Source: JALZKA01 sp963725035
GTDB taxonomy: Bacteria; Actinomycetota; Thermoleophilia; Solirubrobacterales; 70-9
DNA: 64,000 bases
NCBI GenBank assembly: GCA_963725035.1
Contig: CAVRWX010000011.1
Coordinates: 397,236 to 461,235, forward strand
Direction of reading: 5' to 3'
Shown: positions 42,663-51,869 of the stretch, piece by piece
How the letters are laid out: each line of letters starts with the position of its first letter
Numbering within the stretch: position 1 is the first letter of the stretch
The notes under the pieces: generated by a model
What the model was told of the DNA's origin: nothing
Seen by the model: the letters and a program-made list of their open reading frames with translations, nothing else
The model's database searches: none
Position numbers and translations under genes: made by a program

Positions 42663-44603
42663 ATGAGCTTCGGCGACGGAAGCTGGAACAAGGACCGCTC
42701 AGATACCTCTCAGGTCCAGCGACGCGTCGCGATCCTGGGCGGAATCGCGCTGATCGCGTTCGGAGTGATCCTGTTCCGCCTCTGGTATCTGCAGGTGCTC
42801 TCAGGCGACCGGTATCTGGCAGAGGCGCAGGGCAACCGCGTCCGCGCGGTCACGGTGCAGGCACCGCGCGGCGAGATCCTCGACCGCGACGGCGAGGTCC
42901 TGGTCGGCAACCGGACGGCGCTGGCGCTCCAGGTCAGAAAGGACGAGCTGCCCGAGAACTCGCGCAGAGCGCGTGAAGGTGCTCGAACGGGTCGCCGAGG
43001 TCACCGGAATGAGCCTCGAGGACGTCCGCAAGGAGATCGATGAGCAGACCAAAGCCCTGCCGTCGAACCCGGTGACCCTCCAGCGCGACGTCCCCGAGAG
43101 CGTCGTCTTCTTTGTCCGCGAGAACCAGGCGAAGTTCCAAGGCGTCTCGGTTGACCGCGTCTACGTGCGCCAGTATCCGCAGGGCTCGACGGCCGCCCAC
43201 CTCCTGGGATACGTAAAGGAGGTGAGCGCCGAGCAGCTCGAGGAGCCTGCATACACGGACCTCGAGCCTGGTGACGAGATCGGGCTTGACGGGGTGGAGC
43301 TCTCGTACGACAGCGTTCTGCGGGGCGTGAATGGCGAGACGCGCGTGCCGGTCGACTCCTCCGGATCGCCCACCGGGCGGCCGACGAGCGTCCGCGAGCC
43401 GACGCAGGGGAACGACCTGGTGCTGTCGCTCGACTCGGACCTCCAGGCGGCGGGCGAGGGAGCCTTCGCTGGGCCGGAGCGGGGCGTTCGTCGCGCTCGA
43501 CGTCGAAGACCGGCGAGGTCCTCGCGATGGGCTCGTCGCCGACCTTCGACCCGGCCACCCTCGCAAAGCCCGAGCTCTCGAATGCGCGCCTTCGAGCAGA
43601 TCTTCGATCCCGACAACACGCTCGGCACCGGCGCCCCTGCCTTCAACCGCGCGATCGCGGCGGGGTATCCGACCGGATCGACGTTCAAGCCCAGTCACCG
43701 CGCTGGCGGCACTTGACGCCGACAGGCTCACGCCGACCGAGATCATCAACGACGACGGTCTCTACAAGGTGGGCGAGCAGGAGTACCTGAATGCCGGTGA
43801 GGTGGCCCACGGGCCGCTCGCACTGCGCGACGCGCTCAAGGTCTCCTCGGACGTCTACTTCTACACGCTCGGCGGCCGCCTGCAGGAGAACATCGACGAC
43901 GACGGAGACGAGTTCATCCAGGACTGGGCGAAGTCGCTCAGCTTCGGCGACGTGACCGGACTCGACGTGCCAGGCGAGGCCGTCGGCCGCGTCCCCACGC
44001 CCGAGTGGCGCAACGAGTTGTTCGAAAACGGCGACACCGATCGCCCCTGGTCTGTGGGCGACAACATCAACCTCTCCGTCGGCCAGGGTGATCTCCTTGC
44101 CGCTCCGCTCCAGCTTGCGGTCGCCTACGCGGCGCTCGGGCAACGGCGGGACCGTGGTGACGCCGCACGTCGGCCTGCGCATCGAGGACCCGGACGGCAA
44201 GGTGGTCCAGGAGATCGCGCCGCCCCCGGCCCGCGAGGTCGAGATCGACGACGCCTGGCGCGAGCCGATCATGGACGGCCTCTACTCGGCGGCGATGGAG
44301 GCCGGCGGCACCTCGTACCCGGTCTTCGGCTCGTTCCCGGTCGACATCGCCGGCAAGACCGGTACGGCGGAGACCACCGTCGGCGACCAAGCGTGGTACG
44401 CCGCGCTCATGCCTGCGGACGACCCGGAGGTCGCCGTCGTCTACACGATCGAGCAGGGCGGCTTCGGCGTCGACAGCGCCGCGCCGGCCGCAAGACAGAT
44501 CCTGGAGGAGTACGCACGGAAATACCTTTCGGTATCTCAGCGCCAGATCGACGAGGCAGCGGCGACTCCGACGGACTCAACAGGTACCGTGGTAGCCGAG
44601 TAA
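42663..44603 (+). CDS. mrdA: Penicillin-binding protein 2, cell elongation (six frame breaks)
   Basis: ATG 42663 opens SFGDGSWNKDRSDTSQVQRR and one membrane helix. The dimerisation domain follows (APRGEILDRDGEVLVGNRTA), then VKVLERVAEVTGMSLEDVRK and EIGLDGVELSYDSVLRGVNG. The transpeptidase domain has the active-site Ser in GYPTGSTFKP (SxxK) and the KTG motif in DIAGKTGTAET. Single extra bases near 42966, 43471, 43506, 43589, 43693 and 44139 break the frame; removing all six yields one ~645-residue protein. It cross-links peptidoglycan with RodA. Confidence 0.88.
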
Positions 44604-45823
44604 TGGCTGTAGTAAGCGGACCAAGGCCGCGTGTTCAACCCCGGCCTCGGCCCTACGCCGAGCCGCGCGAGAGCCTGCTCGAGCGCGCTGGGGTGTTGAG
44701 GCTGGATTTTGCCCTGCTCTTGGGGGCGATCGGCCTGGTCGCGTTTTCGATCTACACGCTCGGCGAGGCGACCGCCAAGGACGTTCCTGGCGATCCCTAC
44801 TTCTACGTCATTCGCCAGTCGATCTACGCCACCGTGGGCATCGCGCTCATGCTGGCTGTCGCGCGCGTCGATTACTCGCGTTTCCGCGAGCTTCGCGTCG
44901 GCATCTACTCGGCGATGGTCTTCTCGATCTGCCTCGTCTTCGTGTTCGCCGAGGCGACTCGAGGCTCGCACCGCTGGATCGAGCTTCCGTTCTTCACCTT
45001 CCAGCCGTCAGAGCTCGGCAAGGTGCTCTTGATCCTGGTCCTGGCCGCGGTCGTCATCGACCGCTCGCATGGCGAGTCGTCGTGGCGGAAGACCGGCCGG
45101 GTCGTGCTCCTGGGAGCGATCCCGGCGGCACTCGTCTTCTTGCAGCCCGACCTCGGATCAGCATTGGTCTACGGGGTCATCACGCTTGCAGTGCTGTTCA
45201 TCGCCGGCACGCCGTGGCAGCAACTCGCTGCCATCGGCGCCCTGGTGGCGGCAGCCGTGACAATCGTTCTGGTGGTGGCCCCAGCGGCCAACAAGCCGAT
45301 CCTTCAGCCTTACCAGGAGGATCGTTTGACCGCCTTCCTCTCGCCAGGCGAGGATGAGGCGGGCACCAGCTATCAGATCAATCAATCCCTCATCTCCGTC
45401 GGCGCCGGTGGCAAGACCGGCCGCGGCGATGAGGCGACGCAAACGCGGGACGGCTTCTTGCCCGAGCGCCACACCGACTTCATCTTTGCGGTCGTTGGGG
45501 AGCGCTACGGATTCATGGGCGCCGCGTTCATTCTGTCCCTTTACGCCCTGCTCATCTGGCGGGCGCTGCGCATCATGACGCTCTCGAAGAACCGTTACGG
45601 GACCATTATCGCCGGCTCGATTGCCGTCGCCTTCTTGTTCCAGATCTTCGTCAACGTGGGCATGAACATCGGGATCGCACCCATCACGGGAATCCCGTTG
45701 CCGCTCATGAGTGCTGGAGGTTCATCCGTAATCGTCACTTTCTTGGCGCTCGGATTGCTCCAGTCGATTCATGTTCAGTCGCAGCTCGCCTCAGGGAGCC
45801 GGGGTACCCCGCTCCTGAGGTGA
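44603..45823 (+). CDS. rodA: Peptidoglycan glycosyltransferase RodA/FtsW family
   Basis: ATG 44603 overlaps the mrdA stop (TAATG). The 406-residue protein has about ten membrane helices. SEDS signatures are present: RGSHRWIELPFFTFQPSELG, FLQPDLGSALVYGVITLAVL, RHTDFIFAVVGERYGFMGAA (with the catalytic Asp region) and GIPLPLMSAGGSSVIVTFLA. It polymerises lipid II together with PBP2. The N-terminal ~25 residues are a Pro/Arg-rich cytoplasmic extension. Confidence 0.95.
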   Translation: MAVVSGPRPRVQPRPRPYAEPRESLLERAGVLRLDFALLLGAIGLVAFSIYTLGEATAKDVPGDPYFYVIRQSIYATVGIALMLAVARVDYSRFRELRVGIYSAMVFSICLVFVFAEATRGSHRWIELPFFTFQPSELGKVLLILVLAAVVIDRSHGESSWRKTGRVVLLGAIPAALVFLQPDLGSALVYGVITLAVLFIAGTPWQQLAAIGALVAAAVTIVLVVAPAANKPILQPYQEDRLTAFLSPGEDEAGTSYQINQSLISVGAGGKTGRGDEATQTRDGFLPERHTDFIFAVVGERYGFMGAAFILSLYALLIWRALRIMTLSKNRYGTIIAGSIAVAFLFQIFVNVGMNIGIAPITGIPLPLMSAGGSSVIVTFLALGLLQSIHVQSQLASGSRGTPLLR

Positions 45824-45828
45824 GCTAG

Positions 45829-47676
45829 TTGAAGAAAAAGATTCTCGTATCAGTCGACGCCGGCGAGACCCGCGTCGCGGTCTTCGAGCAGAAGGGCAAC
45901 GCCAAGTCGCGCGTTGCCGAGCTGTACGTCGAGCGCCGCGGCTCTCGCTCCATCGTCGGCAACATCTACAAGGGGGTCGTCGACAACGTCCTCCCCGGAA
46001 TGGAGGCCGCGTTCGTCGACATCGGCCTCGAGCGCAACGGATTCCTGCACGTCGACGAGATCGTCCTGCCCGGCGGTGAGAAGGTTCCGCGCCGCGGCCA
46101 CGGCAAGGGTCGCCGCATCGACGAGCTCATCAAGCCCAAGCAGGAGGTGCTCGTCCAAGTCGTCAAAGACCCGCTGAAGACGAAGGGCGCTCGCCTTTCG
46201 ATGCAGCTCTCGATCGCCGGGCGATATCTCGTCTACATGCCGCAGGGCGCGGGAGTCGGCGCCAGTCGCCGGCTGCCTGACAATGAGCGGGACCGCCAGC
46301 GAAAGCTCCTCCACAAGATCCACAAGGACAAGGGCGGCGTCATCGTGCGCACCGCCGCCCAGGGCGCCCAGAAGGAGGACTTCGAGCGCGACCTCGCCTA
46401 TCTCCACAAGCTGGCCGAGGTGGTCGAGCGCCGCGGCAAGGAGGTGAAGGGCCCGGACCTGGTCTTCCAGGAGGCGGACCTCTCCATTCGCGTCCTTCGT
46501 GACGTCTTGCCGTCTGAGTTCGACAAGGCGATCATCGATGACGAGAAGCAGCACCAGCGGGTGACGAGCTTCTTCCAGCGCACCGCCCCGGAGCTGGTCT
46601 CGAAGGTCGAGACGTACGACGGAGCCGAGCCGCTATTCGAGCGCGAAGGGGCCGAGCAGGCCGTGCGCTCGACGCTCACCCGCCGGGTCGACCTGCCGTC
46701 GGGCGGCTACCTGATGATCGACTACGCGGAAGCGCTGACCGTCATCGACATCAACACGGGTAGCTTCACCGGGCGCGGCAAAGGCCGGCTCGAGGACACG
46801 ATCACCAAGGTGAACATCGAGGCCGCCGAGGAGGTCGTGCGCCAGCTTCGCCTGCGCGACATCGGCGGCATCATCGTCGTCGACTTCATCGACATGGCGC
46901 GGGCACGCAATCGCGACCAGGTCCTGAAGACGATGCGGGAGGCGCTCGACGAGGACAAGACGAAGACGTACGTCGTCGAGATCTCGCCGCTCGGCCTGGT
47001 CGAGATGACTCGCCAGAACGTGACGGACGGCGTCCGCGAGATCCTCACCAAGACGTGCCCGACGTGCGAGGGCGAGGGCGTGATTCTCTCCGAGGAGACC
47101 GTTGCGATCGACGTGATCCGCAAGCTTCGCGAGCTCGTGGCGCAAAAGCCCGAGCCCGAGGCGTTCCTGATCCGGGTCAACCCGCGCGTCGCGTCGAAGC
47201 TGACCGAGGAGGCTTCCGGGCTCGACGAGCTCGAGAAGGAGTCCGGCAAGCACTTCCACTTCGAGGGCGGCGAGGCGCTGGCGGTGGATACGTACGAGGT
47301 CTCCGAGGAGGGCAGCCGCGACGACATCGAGCGGCGCGCGCTCCCGTTCGCGGTCGGCGACGAGGTGCTCGTCACGATCGAGGAGCCCCACATGTACGAG
47401 GCGGACGACGCGATCGCCCGCGTCGACTCCTACATCGTCTCGGTGACCGGCGGTGGCAAGCACGTCGGCGAGCGCCGGCTCGTCCGAATCGACGAGGTGG
47501 CGCGCTCGCAGGCGAGCGCTTCGCTGGTTGATGCGGGCGGCGAGAACGGGTCCGAAGAGGCCTCAGACGACGAGGACGGTGAGCTAGAATCGACCGCCTC
47601 CGGAAGCCGCAGGCGAGGCCGCAGAGGTGGCCGCAATCGTCCGCGCGCCTCGGAGGAAGCGAAGACAGATGGCTGA
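45829..47676 (+). CDS. rng: Ribonuclease E/G family endoribonuclease
   Basis: The protein of 615 residues (TTG start) begins KKKILVSVDAGETRVAVFEQ. Its S1 domain is RSIVGNIYKGVVDNVLPGME, AAFVDIGLERNGFLHVDEI. The catalytic RNase-H-like region has VDLPSGGYLMIDYAEALTVI and IIVVDFIDMARARNRD (metal-binding Asp residues), and CPTCEGEG is the zinc link that joins dimers. It processes rRNA and decays mRNA. The Glu/Arg-rich C-terminal tail is short. Its end overlaps rplU. Confidence 0.94.
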   Translation: MKKKILVSVDAGETRVAVFEQKGNAKSRVAELYVERRGSRSIVGNIYKGVVDNVLPGMEAAFVDIGLERNGFLHVDEIVLPGGEKVPRRGHGKGRRIDELIKPKQEVLVQVVKDPLKTKGARLSMQLSIAGRYLVYMPQGAGVGASRRLPDNERDRQRKLLHKIHKDKGGVIVRTAAQGAQKEDFERDLAYLHKLAEVVERRGKEVKGPDLVFQEADLSIRVLRDVLPSEFDKAIIDDEKQHQRVTSFFQRTAPELVSKVETYDGAEPLFEREGAEQAVRSTLTRRVDLPSGGYLMIDYAEALTVIDINTGSFTGRGKGRLEDTITKVNIEAAEEVVRQLRLRDIGGIIVVDFIDMARARNRDQVLKTMREALDEDKTKTYVVEISPLGLVEMTRQNVTDGVREILTKTCPTCEGEGVILSEETVAIDVIRKLRELVAQKPEPEAFLIRVNPRVASKLTEEASGLDELEKESGKHFHFEGGEALAVDTYEVSEEGSRDDIERRALPFAVGDEVLVTIEEPHMYEADDAIARVDSYIVSVTGGGKHVGERRLVRIDEVARSQASASLVDAGGENGSEEASDDEDGELESTASGSRRRGRRGGRNRPRASEEAKTDG

Positions 47677-48208
47677 GAGCTACGCGATAATCGAGACTGG
47701 CGGCAAGCAGTACCGCGCCGAAAAGGGCACGGTTCTCGTCGTCGATCGCCTTTCCGAGGACGAGGGCGCCAAGGTGGCGCTCCGTCCGGTCATGTTCTCT
47801 GGCGGCGACAAGTTCGTCGGCGGTGGAGCGGACCTGGACAAGGTGAAGGTCGAGGCCGAGGTCGTCGAGCACCTTCGCGGCGAGAAGATCAAGGTCTTCA
47901 AGTACAAGGCCAAGAAGGGCTATCGCAAGCGCCGCGGCCATCGCTCGTCGCTGACGAAGCTCGAGGTCAAGGACGTGAAGATGCTCACGCGCAAGCCGGC
48001 CGCGGCGAAGCCGGCAGCAGAGAAGGCGCCGGCCGCGGAGAAGGCTCCCGCTGCCAAGAAGGCTCCGGCCAAGCCGAAGGCAACCGCAGCCAAGCCAGCT
48101 GCGAAGCCGGCCGCCAAGAAGGCGCCCGCGAAGCCGGCCGCCAAGAAAGCTCCGGCGAAGCCGGCCGCCAAGAAGGCGCCCGCGAAGCCGAAGGAGGAGG
48201 ACGCCTAA
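47669..48208 (+). CDS. rplU: 50S ribosomal protein L21 with long Lys/Ala/Pro tail
   Basis: ATG 47669 overlaps the rng stop. Residues 1-103 are ordinary L21 (YAIIETGGKQYRAEKGTVLV; IKVFKYKAKKGYRKRRGHRS). Beyond it, ~75 residues are almost only Ala, Lys and Pro in repeats of the type AKPAAKKAP, like histone H1 or HupB tails, ending KPKEEDA. Typical L21 is ~100-105 residues. The tail should be disordered and bind nucleic acid. The stop overlaps the rpmA start (TAATG). Confidence 0.95.
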   Translation: MAESYAIIETGGKQYRAEKGTVLVVDRLSEDEGAKVALRPVMFSGGDKFVGGGADLDKVKVEAEVVEHLRGEKIKVFKYKAKKGYRKRRGHRSSLTKLEVKDVKMLTRKPAAAKPAAEKAPAAEKAPAAKKAPAKPKATAAKPAAKPAAKKAPAKPAAKKAPAKPAAKKAPAKPKEEDA

Positions 48209-48462
48209 TGGCTCACAAGAAGGGGCTCGGCTCCTCACGCAACGGTCGCGACTCGAACCCGAAGATGCTCGGGGTCAAGATCTTCGCCGGCCAGGAGGTC
48301 GGCGGCGGCGAGATCATCGTGCGCCAGCGCGGCACTCGCTTCCGCCCTGGCGACGGCACGGGAATCGGCCGCGACCACACGATCTTCGCGACGCGTCCCG
48401 GGACGGTCGAGTTCAAGCCCGGCCGCAAGGGCCGCATCGTTTCCGTCTCTGAAGCGGAGTAG
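48208..48462 (+). CDS. rpmA: 50S ribosomal protein L27
   Basis: The 84-residue protein begins AHKKGLGSSRNGRDSNPKML and continues GVKIFAGQEVGGGEIIVRQR, GTRFRPGDGTGIGRDHTIFA, the full L27 pattern. The N-terminal residues reach the peptidyl-transferase centre. There is no cleavable leader of the Firmicutes type. It is coupled to rplU. Confidence 0.97.
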   Translation: MAHKKGLGSSRNGRDSNPKMLGVKIFAGQEVGGGEIIVRQRGTRFRPGDGTGIGRDHTIFATRPGTVEFKPGRKGRIVSVSEAE

Positions 48463-48491
48463 TTGCGATTACGCAGTCGGCCGACCAAGAG

Positions 48492-49115
48492 TTGGTCGAG
48501 GCGCTTCGCCGCGGTGACCGCGACGCCTACGCGACGCTCGTCGATGAGTTGACGCCCTCTTTGCTTCGCCTCGCCATGGCACACGTGCCTTCGCGGGCCG
48601 TTGCCGAGGAGGTCGTGCAGGACACATGGGTGGGCGTCCTCACCGGGATCGACCGGTTTGAGGGGCGCTCGGCGCTGCGCACGTGGATCTTCGGAATCCT
48701 GCTCAACATCGCGCGCACTCGCGGAAAGCGCGAGAAGCGGACGCTGCCGTTCTCGTCGTTTCGGCGCCGAGCTGAGGAGGGAAGCGACGAGCCGGCGGTG
48801 GATCCCGACCGCTTCCAGGGCCGTCGCGACGATGCGCCGGGAGCGTGGGCGAGCCCGCCGGCGGAGTGGCTTGAGCCCGAGCGGAAGCTTGCGACGGATG
48901 CGGCGCGTAACACGATGCTCGCGGCGATCGCCGGCCTGCCGCCGCGCCAGCGCGACGTGATCGTCCTTCGCGACGTGCAGGGCTACTCGGCCGAAGAGGC
49001 GCGTAACGCGCTCGACATCTCCGAGACCAACCAGCGAGTGCTCCTTCACCGCGCGCGCTCGAAAGTGCGGGCGGCCCTGGAGGACGAGCTGGACAAGGAA
49101 AGTCTTTCGATATGA
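48492..49115 (+). CDS. ECF-type RNA polymerase sigma factor
   Basis: From TTG 48492 the 207-residue protein has region 2 (AMAHVPSRAVAEEVVQDTWV, then FEGRSALRTWIFGILLNIAR) and region 4 (LPPRQRDVIVLRDVQGYSAE, NQRVLLHRARSKVRAAL). The frame is open upstream and reads TQSADQE before LVEALRRGD. This matches the usual ECF N-terminus, so coding probably begins at an ATT at 48468. Its stop overlaps the anti-sigma start (ATGA), a classical sigma/anti-sigma pair. Confidence 0.9.
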   Translation: MVEALRRGDRDAYATLVDELTPSLLRLAMAHVPSRAVAEEVVQDTWVGVLTGIDRFEGRSALRTWIFGILLNIARTRGKREKRTLPFSSFRRRAEEGSDEPAVDPDRFQGRRDDAPGAWASPPAEWLEPERKLATDAARNTMLAAIAGLPPRQRDVIVLRDVQGYSAEEARNALDISETNQRVLLHRARSKVRAALEDELDKESLSI

Positions 49116-49345
49116 GCGTCACAGAAAACATCGTCTGCCAGGACTTCGTCGAGGAGGTCACGAACTACCTCGAGGGCAAGCTGTCCGAGGCTGAGCGGCG
49201 TTGGACCGACGAGCACCTTGCCCAGTGCGACGCCTGCCGCGCCTATCTCGAACAGATGCGTGCGACCATCGCCGCTCTCAAGGGGCTTCGCGAGACGGAG
49301 TTGGACCCGGCGCTGCGGGAGCGCATCCTTTCCGAACTGCCCTAG
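49112..49345 (+). CDS. Zinc-binding anti-sigma factor
   Basis: The 77-residue soluble protein has the zf-HC2/ZAS motif HLAQCDACRAYLEQM (H-x3-C-x2-C, near residues 32-39) preceded by CQDFVEEVTNYLEGKLSEAE with the fourth ligand region. It has no membrane segment, so it is a cytoplasmic, probably redox- or zinc-responsive inhibitor of the coupled ECF sigma factor. Confidence 0.88.
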   Translation: MSVTENIVCQDFVEEVTNYLEGKLSEAERRWTDEHLAQCDACRAYLEQMRATIAALKGLRETELDPALRERILSELP

Positions 49346-49363
49346 CGCTGCCAGACTCAGCGC

Positions 49364-50662
49364 GTGTTTTCTGACAAGGCACGCATCTGGGTTCAGGGCG
49401 GGGCTGGGGGTAGCGGCGTGGTTTCGTTTCGCCGTGAGGCTCATGTGCCTCGGGGTGGGCCGGATGGTGGCGATGGTGGGCGTGGCGGTGATGTCGTGCT
49501 CGTCTGTGACCCGTCGAGGCGGGATCTCGCGGCGCTCCGGATCGCTCGGCATTTCAAGGCGGGGCGGGGGCGGCATGGTGAGGGTGCTCGACGTCACGGT
49601 GCTCGGGGGGAGACGCTTGAGGTTCCGGTCCCGCCCGGTACTTCCGCGGCGGGGATCGACGGGACTTCTTATGACCTTGTAGAGCCCGGGCAGCGGGCGG
49701 TCGTGGCGGCAGGCGGCGGGGGTGGGCACGGGAACAAGCGGTTTGCGACCTCTACGAGGCAGGCGCCGCGGTTTGCCGAAAAGGGGCTGCCCGGCGAAGA
49801 GGGGTGGATTGAGCTTCAGCTGCGCCTGCTCGCGGACGCCGGCCTGGTGGGCCTGCCGAACGCCGGCAAGTCGTCGCTCCTGGCACGGCTCACCAACGCT
49901 CGCCCGAAGGTCGCGGACTATCCGTTCACGACGGTCGATCCGATCCTGGGCACGGTCGAAGACTCCGATCGCCAGCTGGTTCTCGCCGATATTCCGGGGC
50001 TGATCGAGGGGGCGGCGTCGGGCGCAGGGATGGGGTATGAGTTCCTCGCCCACGTCGAGCGCTGCCGCGTCCTGGTTCACGTGATTGAGGTCGATCCGCC
50101 CGATGGAGCTCCGGACCCCGCTGAGGCGTTCCGGACGGTGCGCGATGAGCTGCGCGCCTACGGCGCGGGCCTTGCCGAGCTGCCCGAGATCGTGCTGTTC
50201 TCGAAGATCGACCTGCTGCCGCCCGAGGGGGCTGAGGAGTGGGTGGGCGAGCTCGCGGCGTCGATAGGCGCGGAGCCAGAGCGGGTGCTTGCGGCCTCGT
50301 CGGCGACTGGAGAGGGGATCGACCCGTTGATTCATGCGCTTTTCCAGGCGGTGCCGGTCGAGGAGAGGACTGAGGCGCCGGCGGGCGAAAGTGCGGATGA
50401 GTTCGAGGCTGAGCACATGACGTACCGCCCGGCGGCGGACCAAGGCTTCGAGGTCGTGCGCGAGAACGAGGCGTGGCGGATTGAGGGGCGGGGGATCGAG
50501 CTGCTCGTCGCCCGGCACGACCTCTCGAACTACGAGGCGCTCTCCTACCTTGAGGACCGCCTCAGGGAGATCGGCGTGATCGCGGCCCTCGAGCGGGCGG
50601 GCTTCGAACCCGGCGACGACGTGCGGATCGGCGAGCAGGAGTTCGAGCTCCACCCGGGTTGA
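49364..50662 (+). CDS. obgE: GTPase Obg/CgtA
   Basis: The protein of 432 residues (GTG start) has the Gly-rich Obg fold (FSDKARIWVQGGAGGSGVVS; RGGPDGGDGGRGGDVVLVCD), then the G domain with GLPNAGKSSLLARL (G1), DIPGLIEGAASGAGMGYEFL (G3) and FSKIDLL (G4). A C-terminal OCT domain ends the protein (YRPAADQGFEVVRENEAWRI). It links ribosome assembly to nutrient state. CAGACT before the start resembles the local -10 motif. Here guanine runs are dense, yet the frame is intact. Confidence 0.96.
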   Translation: MFSDKARIWVQGGAGGSGVVSFRREAHVPRGGPDGGDGGRGGDVVLVCDPSRRDLAALRIARHFKAGRGRHGEGARRHGARGETLEVPVPPGTSAAGIDGTSYDLVEPGQRAVVAAGGGGGHGNKRFATSTRQAPRFAEKGLPGEEGWIELQLRLLADAGLVGLPNAGKSSLLARLTNARPKVADYPFTTVDPILGTVEDSDRQLVLADIPGLIEGAASGAGMGYEFLAHVERCRVLVHVIEVDPPDGAPDPAEAFRTVRDELRAYGAGLAELPEIVLFSKIDLLPPEGAEEWVGELAASIGAEPERVLAASSATGEGIDPLIHALFQAVPVEERTEAPAGESADEFEAEHMTYRPAADQGFEVVRENEAWRIEGRGIELLVARHDLSNYEALSYLEDRLREIGVIAALERAGFEPGDDVRIGEQEFELHPG

Positions 50663-50667
50663 CCGGG

Positions 50668-50715
50668 CGAAACGTCCAGCGCTACCCCCTATAGGGATCA
50701 GCGTTGGACGTTTCG
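50668..50715. repeat. 48-bp palindromic element between obgE and proB, copy 2
   Basis: CGAAACGTCCAGCGCT at the left pairs with AGCGTTGGACGTTTCG at the right (16 bp with one G-T pair) around a loop holding CCCTATAGGG. It begins six bases after the obgE stop and is the inverted counterpart of 37835-37882. In RNA it would form a strong hairpin, possibly a terminator, though no U-tract follows. Confidence 0.88.
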
Positions 50716-50751
50716 GTCGCCAGGGGGCCGCGCACCTACAATCGCCCCGCG

Positions 50752-51840
50752 ATGACCGTTGTGGCGAAATTGGGCTCTTCGATCGTCGCCGAGGCGTCGG
50801 GAGACGTGCGCGGCGACGTCCTGGACGGAGTGTGCGCGCAGGTCGGCGAGCTTCACGCCGGCGGCGAGGACGTGGTGATGGTGACGTCGGGAGCGATTGC
50901 GCTGGGGATGAAGCTGATGGGCTTCGACGCGCGCCCCCGCGCCGTGGATGAGCTTCAGGCGGCGTCCGCCGTGGGGCAGGGGTCGCTCTTTCGCGCGTAT
51001 GAGTCGCGGCTTGCGAGTCATGACGTGCACGCGGCGCAGGTGCTCCTCAACTCGTCCGATGTGTCGACGCGCGTGAACTATCTGAATGCCCGGGCGACGC
51101 TGCGGCGGCTTCTGCAGTGGCGCTGCGTGCCGGTCATCAACGAGAACGACACGACGGCGACGGACGAGATCACGTTCGGGGACAACGACTTCCTGGCGGC
51201 GCAGGTGGCGCTGCTCCTGGGTGCGCGCCAGCTCGTTCTGCTCACGGACACGGCGGGGCTCCATTCGGCGGATCCGCGCCATCACGACGATGCGACGCTC
51301 GTGGAGCGGGTGGAGGACTTCTCGGAGCTCGAAGGGCTTGAGATCGGCGACAGGACGTCGGTGTTCGGCTCGGGCGGGATGCGAAGCAAGGTGGCCGCTG
51401 CAGAGATGGCGACGGCGGCGGGAATCGAGACGGTGGTTTGCGACGGGACGCTGCCCGACGGCCTGACGCGCGCGGCGGCGGGGGAGAGCCTGGGGACGGT
51501 GTTCGCGGCGCGCGATGCACGGGCACCCAGCTTCAAGCTGTGGCTGCGCTACGCCAAGCCGAGCATGGGGACGGTGCGGATCGACGACGGGGCGGCGCGG
51601 GTCCTGCGCGAGCAGGGGTCGAGCCTTCTGCCCGTGGGGATCGTGGCGGTTGAGGGTGACTTCGAGGCGGGGGATGCGATCGAGGTGGTGGCCGACGGGA
51701 GCCTGGTGGGGAAGGGGATCGTCAACTACTCGGCTGGTGAGTTGGGGCGAATCAAGGGCATGAAGTCGGACGCGGTGCGCGAGCTGATGCCTCACGCTGC
51801 GGATGAGGCCGTGCACCGGGATTCCTTCGTTTTGGCCTGA
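50752..51840 (+). CDS. proB: Glutamate 5-kinase
   Basis: The 362-residue protein has the amino-acid kinase fold: VVAKLGSSIVAE (phosphate loop), VMVTSGAIALGMKLMGF, NENDTTATDEITFGDND, and MRSKVAAAEMAT with the catalytic Lys. A C-terminal PUA domain follows (GTVRIDDGAARVLREQGSSL). It makes glutamyl 5-phosphate, the first step of proline synthesis. TACAAT at 50738-50743 may be its -10; the ATG lacks a clear ribosome site. Confidence 0.96.
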   Translation: MTVVAKLGSSIVAEASGDVRGDVLDGVCAQVGELHAGGEDVVMVTSGAIALGMKLMGFDARPRAVDELQAASAVGQGSLFRAYESRLASHDVHAAQVLLNSSDVSTRVNYLNARATLRRLLQWRCVPVINENDTTATDEITFGDNDFLAAQVALLLGARQLVLLTDTAGLHSADPRHHDDATLVERVEDFSELEGLEIGDRTSVFGSGGMRSKVAAAEMATAAGIETVVCDGTLPDGLTRAAAGESLGTVFAARDARAPSFKLWLRYAKPSMGTVRIDDGAARVLREQGSSLLPVGIVAVEGDFEAGDAIEVVADGSLVGKGIVNYSAGELGRIKGMKSDAVRELMPHAADEAVHRDSFVLA

Positions 51841-51869
51841 TCGTTCAGCGGTACCCTTCGAGGTGCCAA

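Noticed and set aside
42663..44603. Programmed frameshifting in mrdA
   Set aside because: Six breaks, each cured by deleting one base and with no slippery heptamers, fit sequence error better.
47975..48205. Tandem DNA repeats suggesting a CRISPR or VNTR array
   Set aside because: They are coding repeats of the L21 tail with variable codons and no spacers.
49046..50653. A 535-codon open frame on the minus strand opposite obgE
   Set aside because: It mirrors the codon structure of obgE, has no family motif and is rich in Arg/His/Pro, as expected for an antisense shadow at high GC.
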